Shown here: positions 7,754 through 19,000 of the stretch, in pieces
How positions within the stretch are numbered: the first letter of the stretch is position 1
How the letters are laid out: the number at the start of each line of letters is the position of its first letter
DNA from: Aestuariirhabdus sp.
GTDB lineage: Bacteria; Pseudomonadota; Gammaproteobacteria; Pseudomonadales; Aestuariirhabdaceae
Length of the DNA: 64,000 bases
NCBI GenBank assembly: GCA_030622755.1
Contig: JAUXFT010000004.1
Coordinates: 1 to 64,000, forward strand
Direction of reading: 5' to 3'
Position numbers and translations under genes: made by a program
Notes under the pieces: model-generated
Database searches by the model: none
Told to the model about the DNA's origin: nothing
What the model saw: only the letters and a program-made list of their open reading frames with translations

Positions 7754-8493
7754 TTTTCTAAAACCATCAGGGCAATACTCGCAAGAATTGGCTTAGGATG
7801 AAAATTTCCTTCATGAAAACTCGGCCAACCGTATTCTAAGCCTGGAAACTTGCAGTTTTTATATAGATTTCCTTCGGCCACAGACTTATCAGTAGTGACC
7901 ACATAAGTACGATCACTCATATCACCTGCATCTCTCAATGTCAGAGCAGAAATACTTCGTTGTAATTCCTCCCCAAGCTTGAAATTTTCAAAACTTATCA
8001 TCTCTGGCTTCTGCCTTACTTGTCTAGCCAACCATCGATGCCTATCCTCAAGCTCTTTATTCACACTCGATAACCACCTCAGGTATACTTTTCCACTAGC
8101 TATTGGATCCCACAATACAAAACGAGTAATCGCAGGATGCTTACATTGAACAGCCAACGTAGCACCAAACCTCACCCCAACAAGCACAACCGACTGCGCA
8201 CCGGTTAAAGCAACCCCCTCTTCTATAGCACTGTAAATATCGTCAATCCAATCAGTGGCAGTGTACTCTGACAACTCGCCCTGTGATTCACCTGTACCAC
8301 TATAATCGAGACGAATAACATGCATACCTTTATCTGAACAAGCATTGGCAAGATCGGCGATAGCTCTATAACAACGTCGGTATTCATCAAAAAAAGGCGG
8401 ACAGACAACCAGCAACTCTGTCGATGATAAATCACTTGCTGCCTGGTAGCATGCAAATGCTTTTCTGGGGCCAAAAAAGAAAGGCTCTATCAT
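7750..8493 (-). CDS. Alpha/beta hydrolase-like, exosortase A-associated hydrolase 2-like
   Basis: A 247-residue alpha/beta hydrolase fold protein. The N-terminal VVCPPFFDEYRRCYRA and the RLDYSGTGES motif fit the TIGR03101-like group of XrtA loci. The nucleophile elbow reads VGVRFGA, with Arg108 where the catalytic Ser should be, so classical esterase activity is doubtful; the family often lacks it. A His near the C-terminus (FHEGNFHP) remains. It lies 82 bp after the NRPS gene and overlaps hydrolase 1 by 4 bp. GGAA lies about 9 nt upstream of the ATG. Confidence 0.74.
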   Translation of the reverse strand: MIEPFFFGPRKAFACYQAASDLSSTELLVVCPPFFDEYRRCYRAIADLANACSDKGMHVIRLDYSGTGESQGELSEYTATDWIDDIYSAIEEGVALTGAQSVVLVGVRFGATLAVQCKHPAITRFVLWDPIASGKVYLRWLSSVNKELEDRHRWLARQVRQKPEMISFENFKLGEELQRSISALTLRDAGDMSDRTYVVTTDKSVAEGNLYKNCKFPGLEYGWPSFHEGNFHPKPILASIALMVLEK

Positions 8494-8575
8494 TATTATT
8501 TCCAGGACTTCATGTGGTTAAGGAATAGCTTTTACACCCGCTGCTAGCCATTAGAGGGCACCAACAAAATCTATA

Positions 8576-11500
8576 TCACTGAAAAAGTCGTCGCCAAAAA
8601 GGTCTTTTGGGTAAATCGCTAACGACCCCATCAATGTCCTCCGGCACTTCACCTCCTGGCTTATCAAGGTTCGCCACCAACCCCGATATTTTCGCTGAAA
8701 GACTATCAATAGTCACTGATTCTACCTGACCTGAGTCATAATCAAAAACCATAACAAATCCATCGGATTGAATCCTTGCCCAAAACTCCAGGGGCACTTC
8801 AGTTTGCTGCCGATCCATATCTATTTGCGAGAGCTTGAGGCCAGCTAAAGATTGAGGCCTATTGCGTATATCCTGAAATGCAAAACTAATAGGTAAACAT
8901 GCGGGAAACAACTGTTTTTCCAGTGGAGTATCTGCCACTAGCTGAGCATAGCTTAGATCCTGATGATCATAAAAGATCCTCAATTGCGCCGCTATGTCCT
9001 TCACCATAGTGCCGACGTTTCCAGCTCGAAAATTCAACTCCATGGGCAGAGTCGATACAAAACCGCCCATCAAGCCGATAACCTCGGGCATGTAACGACC
9101 GCTAACTGGTAGACCAATGACCAAGTTATTTCGCTTCTCGCTGTCACTGCAAGCTTTACCGAATAATGCCAAAAGCACCTCATGGAGACGCACCTGATAC
9201 AACTCACAAAAGGCTTCCAGCTTATCCAGAACATCACCACCAAAGTATAATTCACGGCGTGTGTATTCAGCTTTACTGGCCTCACTATTCACCAAACTAG
9301 AAACTTGATTTTCTAAATCGATAGCCTTTCGATGATAGGAAACATCTTCGCTATCAGGAGATTGGCCAGCCATCCATTCAGTATAGTCGCGAAACTGGAA
9401 GGACAAAGGGTCCAAAACAGCAGCCCGACTCTCCAATGCGGACCGGTAGTACGCCTCCAGCTCACTAAGAAAAATGTCGAAGGACCAACCATCAAATACT
9501 AATTGGTGAGCGTTAATCACTAAAAGATGTTTTTCAGCGCTAATCTTATACACGAAAATATTGCACAGTGATTCGTTAATAACCGAAAAGGGTAGCAAGG
9601 CCCTTTGTCGCGCATCTGATAGTGCAGCAGACATAGAATCCGTTTCATTGGAAAAATCTTTATACTCTGGCATTTCTAGCTCAGACATATGACGCAATAC
9701 CAGTTGGTACCCATCTTCATAGGGGGTAACCACTGTTCTCAGTGCTGTTTGCCTCTCCACAACCCTCTCAACGCTCTTACTAAACGCTGCCAGATTCATC
9801 TCTCCCTCCAGCAACCAGGCTGCAGGTAAGTTATTACAGGTGCTATTGGGTAGTTTAAGCTGACGCTCTAGTAAACGTGATTGCTCCTGGCTAAGTTGTC
9901 TTGCTGCAGATTGCGGCAATGCCACAGGCGCCACCACAGACTCTTGCTTACTATAGCCCGTAGAAATAATCTTTTCGGCAAGTGTTGAAAGGCGATCAGC
10001 AACAATATCCGCAGGCTTTAAGCGGGATCCAGAAACTGTTTCTATTTGACGTATTGCTTGCAGTGCCAACAGAGAATGACCACCAAGCTCAAAAAAATTA
10101 TCTTCACGCCCAATCGTACTACCGTTCTTCAACAGATCTGACCAAATATTAGCTATAAGCTTTTCTGAACCTGTTTGCAGTATCTTCTTGCTTAAAATTG
10201 ATGATTCATTCATCTCAGGGCGAGGCAATGAACGCCGATCCACTTTCCCATTCGGAGTGAGAGGGATCTTAATAATACTCAGGAAGTACTGAGGCACCAT
10301 ATAGCTCGGCAGACTTTCACGTAATTGTTTTCGAATGCTAATCGTTTCCAACGCTTTATCGGCCACAGGCACACAACATGCCACGACACGCACATCTTGT
10401 TCGCCAAGATACCAAAGGTAGACAGCCGCCTCTTCAATTTCAGCACAGCTTTTTAATGCCGCCTCTATCTCACCTAACTCAATCCTGTATCCTCGCAGTT
10501 TGACCTGGTCGTCAAGTCGACCCAAATGCTGTACCTCTCCATTGGGAAGCGCTTTAGCCAGGTCACCCGTCCGATAAATCCGGCCTAACTCAGCATGCAT
10601 GACAAAGCGATCATCAGTAAGATCTGGTCGTTGATGATATCCCAAGGTGACCCCATCTCCACCAATACAGAGCTCGCCTGGTACAGAGATGGGCAAAGGA
10701 TTTAAGTTGTCGTCGAGAATATAAACCTGTGTGTTGGCAATAGGTTTACCAATAGTAATTAATGTATCGCTTTGCCGAATTCGTTTACAAGTGGACCAGA
10801 CCGTCGTCTCGGTAGGGCCAAACATATTCCAGAGCTCACTGACATGAGGGATAAGATCAGATGCCAAATCCTGGGGTAATGGCTCACCGCCACACAAGGC
10901 TTTAAGCCGTCCCCGCTTGGACTTATCCTTGCCCCATTCACTGGCTAATAGCATTCGCCAGGTACTTGGCGTGGCCTGCATGATGGTAACCTGGCTTTGA
11001 TCTAATAACACAGCAAGCCGCTCGCCATCCTTCACATCATCACGGCTGGCAATCAATGTGGTCGCGCCGGTAACTAGAGGTAAAAACAACTCCAACACTG
11101 AAATATCGAATGACAGTGTTGTCACTGCCAGCAATATATCACCCCCTGTGCAACCCGGATTTTCTGCCATGCTTTCCAGAAAGTTGATCATTGCACCATT
11201 TTGAACCCTGACGCCTTTTGGCTTTCCTGTAGAGCCTGAAGTGTAGATAGTGTAAGCAACTCGCTCGAGAGAGGGCTCTGGCGACTCAACACTGACGCCA
11301 CTTTCTACTGATGATAAAAGGTCATCCATATTCAAATGGGTAAGCTCAGTATCATGTACGGCTTGTGGCGTACTGATATCCTCCAACACGGCAACCGCAC
11401 CACTGTCATCAATCATGTAAAGCAAGCGCTCTGATGGAAAATCAGGGTCCAGCGGGAGATAGATAGCTCCCAACTTCAGTACTGCCAATGTACCAATTAA

Positions 11501-13078
11501 CAAAAATTCAGATCGTTCACAACAGATTCCAACCACTGAATCCGATCGGACTCCTGCAGCTGAGAGGGCAGCAGAAAAATGGGAGGACAGCAAATCAAGG
11601 TCCTGATAACTAAGGCGTTTATCTCCAGAAATAACAGCAATAGCATCTGGATGATACTGGGCATGAAATTTGAATGCTGAAACAAGATCCGAAAACTTAC
11701 CCGATTTGACCGTCTGATTACTGATTTGAAGCACTTGCGGAATACTATCTGACAACGGCTGGTTTCCGATCGAAAGATTCGGATTTGTTATTGCTGACAA
11801 CAAGATGGCTTCCAGTGATCTCATCCAGGAAATTATTGTATCTTCAGAAAACAGAGCGGTTGAGTACGTTGTCTCCACAACTAAACCTTCCGTTGACGGC
11901 ATGATATTAAGAAAAATTTCAAAATTTTCTGCAGCACGAGGAACCGAACTCACCGAGGCAGAAGCACTACCAAAATCCAATAAAGGCATAGGCTGGTCGA
12001 TATTAAAAATTGTACTAATCAGTGGAACGCGAGACCTTTCCATCGATATTTTTTCGAGTAATTGCCCAAAAGTAAAATCAGGGTGCTCACTCGCATTGAG
12101 GACTTCTCTTTTAACTGCTGCCACCAAACTCGAAAAAGTAGTATCTCGATCAAGCTGAATTCGTATCGGCAACAGCTGAACCATATGACCAACCATCTTG
12201 GGCTGATTCAGTGCAGCCTGACCAGCAACTGGAAGGCCAACAACAATGTCCTCATTTCCCGTTAGGCGATACAATAATGCAAAATAAGCAGCGAGCACAT
12301 AATTAACCAAGCTGCATTTTTGTGCCGAAGCTGCTTTGGGCAGTTTAGAAACCAATGAATTATCAAAGTTATAGTCGTATCGAGCTGCACGGAAACTTCG
12401 TACTGCTGGACGAGACATATCCAGAGGAAAGTCCAGCACTGGTGGTAACTCTTGAAATCGCTCCAACCAATAATCTACGTCCGCATTAGAAACCTGGGAG
12501 GCCGAGCTCTGATCCGCAAAATCAAAAAAAGAAGGTGCTCCAGTAATAGTTTTGGCCTTACCACCACTACGATATAGCTCCGCCAACTCTGTCAGCAACA
12601 AACCAATTGACCATCCATCACAGATCACATGGTGTACTACTATAATTAGCTCGAAACATTCATCTTCGAACTGTTTCACCCAAACGAAAAATAGCGGCCC
12701 CTCTTCCAGGTTCATTGGAGAGATAGCGATATTGCGTAATAACTCATCGACTAAATATCGTTTTTCACCGGGCTCATAACTTCGCAGATCTTCAAACGAA
12801 ACTAATACTGGCCGAGCTTCTTGCAAACAAATCTCATCACCGAGAGGTGAAAAAGTTGCTCGCAATATATCATGACGCTCAACCAAAGTATTACAACATT
12901 TCTTAAGCAACTCCAAATCGAGCGAGCCAGTTATCGTTAACGACACCCCCTCATTGAAAGCTGTATTAGCCTCATCACTCATTTTTGATGAAGTAATGAT
13001 TTCTTGCTGAGGAGCTGTAGTTGGACTTACTCGCAATACTTCGCCACCGGCGAATGGATCAAAGCCTACTTCACTCAT
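8576..13078 (-). CDS. Nonribosomal peptide synthetase, C-A-T-C
   Basis: A 1500-residue NRPS. Domains in order: condensation (about 15-430) with intact HHVICDG (His149-His150); adenylation (about 460-965) with YTSGSTGKPKG near 610; thiolation with GGHSL, Ser1002; and a second condensation-like domain (about 1050-1480) in which the active motif is HQLVFDG, with Gln1192 in place of the catalytic second His. By-eye alignment to GrsA gives the pocket D-I-L-Q-C-G-M-V-W-K, close to glycine codes (DILQLGLIWK). No thioesterase, reductase or epimerase domain is present. It overlaps the upstream PKS-NRPS gene by 4 bp. It should condense the upstream chain onto an amino acid, probably Gly; the last domain may only bind, or may offload by an unusual route. 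Confidence 0.92.
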   Translation of the reverse strand: MSEVGFDPFAGGEVLRVSPTTAPQQEIITSSKMSDEANTAFNEGVSLTITGSLDLELLKKCCNTLVERHDILRATFSPLGDEICLQEARPVLVSFEDLRSYEPGEKRYLVDELLRNIAISPMNLEEGPLFFVWVKQFEDECFELIIVVHHVICDGWSIGLLLTELAELYRSGGKAKTITGAPSFFDFADQSSASQVSNADVDYWLERFQELPPVLDFPLDMSRPAVRSFRAARYDYNFDNSLVSKLPKAASAQKCSLVNYVLAAYFALLYRLTGNEDIVVGLPVAGQAALNQPKMVGHMVQLLPIRIQLDRDTTFSSLVAAVKREVLNASEHPDFTFGQLLEKISMERSRVPLISTIFNIDQPMPLLDFGSASASVSSVPRAAENFEIFLNIMPSTEGLVVETTYSTALFSEDTIISWMRSLEAILLSAITNPNLSIGNQPLSDSIPQVLQISNQTVKSGKFSDLVSAFKFHAQYHPDAIAVISGDKRLSYQDLDLLSSHFSAALSAAGVRSDSVVGICCERSEFLLIGTLAVLKLGAIYLPLDPDFPSERLLYMIDDSGAVAVLEDISTPQAVHDTELTHLNMDDLLSSVESGVSVESPEPSLERVAYTIYTSGSTGKPKGVRVQNGAMINFLESMAENPGCTGGDILLAVTTLSFDISVLELFLPLVTGATTLIASRDDVKDGERLAVLLDQSQVTIMQATPSTWRMLLASEWGKDKSKRGRLKALCGGEPLPQDLASDLIPHVSELWNMFGPTETTVWSTCKRIRQSDTLITIGKPIANTQVYILDDNLNPLPISVPGELCIGGDGVTLGYHQRPDLTDDRFVMHAELGRIYRTGDLAKALPNGEVQHLGRLDDQVKLRGYRIELGEIEAALKSCAEIEEAAVYLWYLGEQDVRVVACCVPVADKALETISIRKQLRESLPSYMVPQYFLSIIKIPLTPNGKVDRRSLPRPEMNESSILSKKILQTGSEKLIANIWSDLLKNGSTIGREDNFFELGGHSLLALQAIRQIETVSGSRLKPADIVADRLSTLAEKIISTGYSKQESVVAPVALPQSAARQLSQEQSRLLERQLKLPNSTCNNLPAAWLLEGEMNLAAFSKSVERVVERQTALRTVVTPYEDGYQLVLRHMSELEMPEYKDFSNETDSMSAALSDARQRALLPFSVINESLCNIFVYKISAEKHLLVINAHQLVFDGWSFDIFLSELEAYYRSALESRAAVLDPLSFQFRDYTEWMAGQSPDSEDVSYHRKAIDLENQVSSLVNSEASKAEYTRRELYFGGDVLDKLEAFCELYQVRLHEVLLALFGKACSDSEKRNNLVIGLPVSGRYMPEVIGLMGGFVSTLPMELNFRAGNVGTMVKDIAAQLRIFYDHQDLSYAQLVADTPLEKQLFPACLPISFAFQDIRNRPQSLAGLKLSQIDMDRQQTEVPLEFWARIQSDGFVMVFDYDSGQVESVTIDSLSAKISGLVANLDKPGGEVPEDIDGVVSDLPKRPFWRRLFQ

Positions 13079-16000
13079 GGTCTTCCTACTTCGATGTACT
13101 TACCATTAATATCAGGATCTTCTAAAAAATAAGCCGGCTCTCCCTGAGCATTCTTCCCCAATTTAGCCCCCTTGGGGATCGGCGATTTTTCATTGAGAAA
13201 ACGCTTCGCCGCCACCATGTCACCTCCGATCAAGCCATTGGATATCAATAGCGCCAGGGATTTTTTAAAGGCTATTAGAATCTTGTCAACATCCTCTTTA
13301 CTATGCTCCGTAGTCAGGAAATTGGGCCGGTACTGCTGAATATGAATACCCTCAAGAGTCATCAATAAGAATAACATATGCCCCCAATGAGCACTCTCAG
13401 GCACGGATAAATAGAAGAAAGATGTAAAACTCTCGAAGGTGACTTCACATTTCATTTGCTCTATAAAGCCCTTGGCTTCGGCAGTCATAGCCGATGTTTT
13501 TTTCTCCAGCCCCTCATAAAGTGATGGCCCTTCAGCTTTAATACGATCTAATACCGCTTTAGCCGAAGCCAGTGCCAACGGGTGACGAACAAAAGTACCC
13601 GCAAAGAATGTGACTCCAGCCTCCGGTATCGAATCATCACCATATTGCCAGTGGCCTCCATCCAGGGCATCCATAAATTTTGCTTTACCCCCGATAATCC
13701 CGATCGGATAACCTCCTCCTACCACCTTACCGTAGGTGCCCAGATCGGCATCAATATCGAAACGCTCGCGAATGCCACCCGCTGCTACCCTAAACCCTGT
13801 TACCACTTCATCGAGAATCATTGCAGCACCACAGCCTGTTGTGATGTTCCTGATTTCCTTTAAATAATCCTGGTCATTGAATTCCGGCATACGGCTTTGG
13901 ACAGGTTCCACCAGTACCGCAGCTAACTCTGGCCCCAATTTCTTCAGTATCTCCAGACTTTCCGGATCGGCCCAGGGCAGTACCAGCATATTACTGGTAG
14001 TTTCACGATTAATTCCTGGAGCAGCAGGTAATGCCTGGTAATCCTTACCTGCACGATTGATAACTTCATCGGTAATACCATGATAACTACCACCAAACAT
14101 AGCCACCTTCTTACGTCCGGTTACTGTTCTTGCCAGGCGTATCGCCCCCACTACAGCCTCAGACCCGGTGCTAGCAAATGTACAGCGCTCATTGCCAGTC
14201 AACTCACAAAACAGGCGAGCCACCTCACCTGCTAGTGGTGACTGCGGCCCTGTTTCTATACCTAAATCAAGCTGCTTTTTAACTGCTTCGGTAATAAAAT
14301 CGGGAGAATGGCCAAATAATATCGGCCCAAAACCATTCGAAGTATCTATCAGCTCATTACCGTCAATATCCCATAATCTTGAACCTTTCGAACGCTCCGT
14401 CACGATGGGGAAAATAATTTCTTTCCACTCTGGATTGAAGCCAGATACCGTGCGCGGATCAGCCAGGTACTTGCGATGTTTCTGTGTGTATTTTTTAGAA
14501 CTGGCGTATTTTTTCTGGTAGCTATTCATGACTTCATCGAGCCATAGCTGTTGCGCTTTTGTCAGCTCAACCCCAAGCTTATCTCTTACAATACGTGTAG
14601 CCGGCGTTTTACGAGCAGCCTTTTTCTCAACGGCATTTTCTTTAGTGACCAAAGCCGACTCAGCTTGATTTAGGTTTTCCCCAGCAGCCTGTATTGTTGA
14701 CATCGCCGCCAGGGGAGCTCCACCCAAGGCCTGTAATTGCAACTGCATAATTTGTAGTTGTTGTTGGATGAGTTGTTGCACAACATCACCCCCGACAGCG
14801 GCAGAAAATGCTTGCGGAGTCTGGGTAGACATACCTTGAACTGTAACCATTCCTTCACCGGTAGAGGGGGCCTGTGTCTGCGTTTTCTCTGGCGCCACTT
14901 CACTGGCGACAAAATCGCTAAGCTCCCCAATACTGGTGTAATCTTCAACCAGATGCCTAAAGGTAAGCCCTATAGAGAACTCCTGATCGATAGCTGTTGC
15001 TGCCTGTGTCAGTAATAAGGAATCCAATCCCGCCTCACTAAAGTGAGTATCACCTTCCACGTCTCCTAAATCAAACCCCGTAACATCTTCCAACAGCCCA
15101 CGCAATTTTTGCTCGATGGCCTGACGGTGTTGCTCTGTACTCATAGTAACTTCCTGAATTGGTGTTATTTGCTGTTTAGGATTCGTCATACTAAGCGGCA
15201 GCGCCAAAGTTTGCGCTGCCGTTGCTTCTACTTTTGATAAAGACAACCAATGCTTATCACGCTGGAACGCATATCCCGGCAGCCGAGTTTTGTGCACATT
15301 TATTCCTGAAAAGCTCAAAGACCAATCAACGTTAAAACCCGAGGCCCACATGCCCCCAATACACTGACTAAATTCGTGAACAAACTCTTCATCAATCGCA
15401 CTACTCGGTGCAGCAGGGATCACTGTGTTTTTTGCCTCAGCATTTTGACAAGCCAACAGAGACGACAGGGCTATACCCGGCCCAACCTCGACCAATGCAA
15501 TAGCTTGCCCCTGGTAATACTCACGGGCAGCAGCAACAGCATCGGCAAATAATACTGGCTGGCGCAACTGCATTGCCCAGTAGGCCGGATCAGTCGCCTG
15601 CTGATCAGTCATTAACTCCCCGGTAGCCGTTGAAAAAATGGGCAGCGTTGGGGCTTGCTTTGTTATTGATGCTGCCAGCTCTTCAATACCCCCGATAATC
15701 GGATCCATCATTTTCGAATGAAATGCATGACTGGTATGCAAGATTGAGCTGGCAATTTTCGCTTTCGTCAGCTTTTCCATTGCCGCCTGGACAATATCCT
15801 CTGGCCCCGACAGTACAATTCGGTCAGGCGCGTTCACAGCGGCAAGACCCAAGCCTGTTGCCAGTAAATCAGCCACTTCATTAGGCCGCGCTTTTACGGC
15901 CAGCATCTTACCCGCTGGCATGGACTGCATCAGGGCGCCCCGCGCAGCAACTAATTTTACTGCATCTTCAAAGCTAAACACCCCTGCTAATGTAGCGGCA

Positions 16001-19000
16001 GCAAACTCTCCAATGCTATGCCCAATAAGGAAGTCGGGGTGAAAACCACAGGACTGCAGGTAACGCGCCAAACCGTATTCAAACAAAAACAGTAGCGGCT
16101 GGGCTATCTTGGTCTGGTTAACATCAAGATTGATATCCTGATGTTTACCACCATCAGTGATTATCGAGCGAGGATCAAATCCCTGCTGCTGTAAAACAAT
16201 TTCACTGCCACGATCCACAAGGTCGCGGAAATCTTCGTTATGCTCATATAACCAGTGCCCCATCAATTGTCGCTGGGAACCCTGCCCTGAAAACATAAAA
16301 CCCTGTACGGACCCTGAAACATCTTTAGCCAGCCCGGTCGTGAACCGTTTTTTATTTGCTAATTTGTCCGCCAACTCGGCGGCCGTAGTACCAGTAACCG
16401 CTGCGCGATAAGGAAAATGTTGCCGCGCCACTCTGGACGTGTAGGCGGCATCTGCAACAGAATAATCTTCTGGCTGCGCATCAAAATGCCGCTGGTAACT
16501 TGCCACCTGGTTTTCGAGCGCCTGCTTGCTTTTCGCTGACAACAAAACCGTGAATCCGGGGTGTGGCGTCGCAGAGTCCTGCCCAGCACTCTCTGACGGA
16601 ACCTGCAGTTGCGACTGGAATTGTTCAACAATAATATGAGCGTTGGTGCCACCCACACCCAGTGAACTTACTGCTGCCCGCCTGGGTTCCTCACCACCCC
16701 ATTCAAGCAATTTATTATTGACATAAAAAGGTGTCTTTTCGAGTTCAAGCTTGGGGTTGGGGTTTTCAAAATGCAGGGTTGGAGGAATCAAACCTTTTTT
16801 TACTGCCATCACGATCTTAATAAAACCGGCAACACCTGCCGCATGAATAGTATGGCCAATATTGGATTTAACCGAACCAAGAGCGCAACTTTCCTGATGT
16901 CTCCCGCCACCATAACTCCGGTTTAATGCGGTCACTTCAATCGGATCACCTAGCGGGGTTGCTGTGCCGTGGGTCTCGATCAGGCCAATAGATTCAGGCG
17001 AAACTGCTGCTTTGGCCAGTGCCGAATTATAGACAGCCACCTGGCCTGCAACACTTGGAGCTGTAAAGCTGGCCTTGTTACCACCATCATTATTAACCGC
17101 AAAACCTTTGGTAACCGCATAGATATCGTCACCATCCCTGAGCGCAAGATCCAGTCGCTTTAAAACCACAAAGCCTGCGCCATCATTAAATGTTGTTCCC
17201 GTTGCAGCCGCATCAAAAGGACGGCAATGGCCATCCTGGGACAGCATACTGCCTTCCTGGTACATATAACCACTATTTACCGGAATGGTAATAGATACGC
17301 CGCCGGCCAGCGCCATTTCACACTCGCCACGCTCGATACTTGTACAGGCCTGGGAGATAGCAACGAGGCCTGTGGAGCAAGCGGTGTAGACATTAACGCT
17401 GGGGCCGGTAAGATTTAACTTGTAAGAAATACGGCTGCTCAAAAAATCCGATTCATTGGCGAGGGAGGCATTAAATAGCCCAAATTTACGTTTAACCTCT
17501 TCATTATTTAAAACATATTGCTGGAAGTATCGCGCCCAATTCATTCCTGCAAAAACGCCGGTGCGTAAAGCTTCATCGCCAGGCTTACAGCCCGCGTCCT
17601 CCAGCGCATGCCACGCCAGTTGCAGCATGATCCGCTGCTGCGGATCCATAATGGCAGCCTCTGCCGGGGAAATCCCAAAGAATGCTGCATCAAACTGATC
17701 GCAGTCCTCAACAACACCCCTGGCCCGCACATAGTTTGGATGATTACGCTCCGCCTCATCTACCTCGCTGCTCAGTGTTTCTTCAGTAAAAAAACTGATG
17801 GTTTCTCGACCATTTACCAGGTTATCCCAGTACTCATCAAGATTATTCGCGCCAGGAAAGCGACAAGCGATCCCAATAACCGCTATATCTTGCTGGTCAA
17901 CAACTCTTTCCCTAATGCTGCTGATTTCAGCTGCAGACTGAGTGTGATCTTGAGCAAAAAATTCCGCCTGTCTACGGATGGAGGGGTATTCAAAAACAAA
18001 AGTGGCTTTCAGGTCGCGTTTAAATTGCTTTTCAAATAACTCAGTCAATCTTAACGCTTCCAGGGATGTACCACCCACGTCAAGAAAGTTGTCATTGTCG
18101 CCTACTGATCTGCCCAGAATTTTCTGCCAACAATTTACTACCTGCTGGCTAGCGCCCGTTACTGGCTGTCTGGATACAAAAGGGTCTGGCAAGCATGCTT
18201 CATCCAATTTACCATTCTGGTTTTTTGGCAACTCCGCTAGAGGAACTATAAAATGGGGAACCATAAAACCTGGAAACGCATCGGCAATGCACGACCTTAT
18301 CGTGCCAGGATCAAGCACCCCATTACCGACAATATAAGCTACCAACCTTTGCTGACCCTGTGGGCCAGCTTTTACCAGCACCCGAGCATCTGCTACTTGC
18401 TCAAGCTGATTGATAAACAGTTCAATTTCTTGCGGCTCTATTCGATGACCATCAATTTTTACCTGTTTGTCATTGCGACCCAGGTAGTCATAGCTACCGT
18501 TTTTCAATTTAACCACTATGTCACCGGTGCGATATCCATAGCGCGTAACCCCGTCACGACACTCCAGCTCCAGAAAACGTTCTGCCGTCAGATCAGGCCG
18601 ATTAAGGTAGCCTAAAGCCACGCCATCGCCAAAGGCGATTAACTCACCCTCTGTACCGTCAGCTACAGGCTTTAGTTCGCTATCAAATACTTCGCAGTGC
18701 GTTGCGTGGATCGGAAACCCTATGGGTATTTTTTTTAGCGCCGGCGATAAGTCCCTGGGGATGGGGTAAGCGAGAGTAAAAGTGGTATTTTCAGTCGGCC
18801 CGTAGCCATTAATAATTTGGGTATCGGGCAATGCCTCCAGACCCTTGCGAACATGGGTTACCGACAATGCCTCACCACCTATGAGCAGTTGTTTGACAGA
18901 CCGCAGGCTATCCGGCGCTTCTGAAATGATCGTATTATAGAGTGATGACGTAAGCCATAGCGTGGTGATGCCCTCAGCCAAAATTTCCGCCAGGCGCTCA

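Noticed and set aside
14700-14800. Gln-rich segment between ACP and aminotransferase as a novel domain
   Set aside because: Gln/Leu-rich linkers are common between ACP and class III aminotransferase domains in such fusions.
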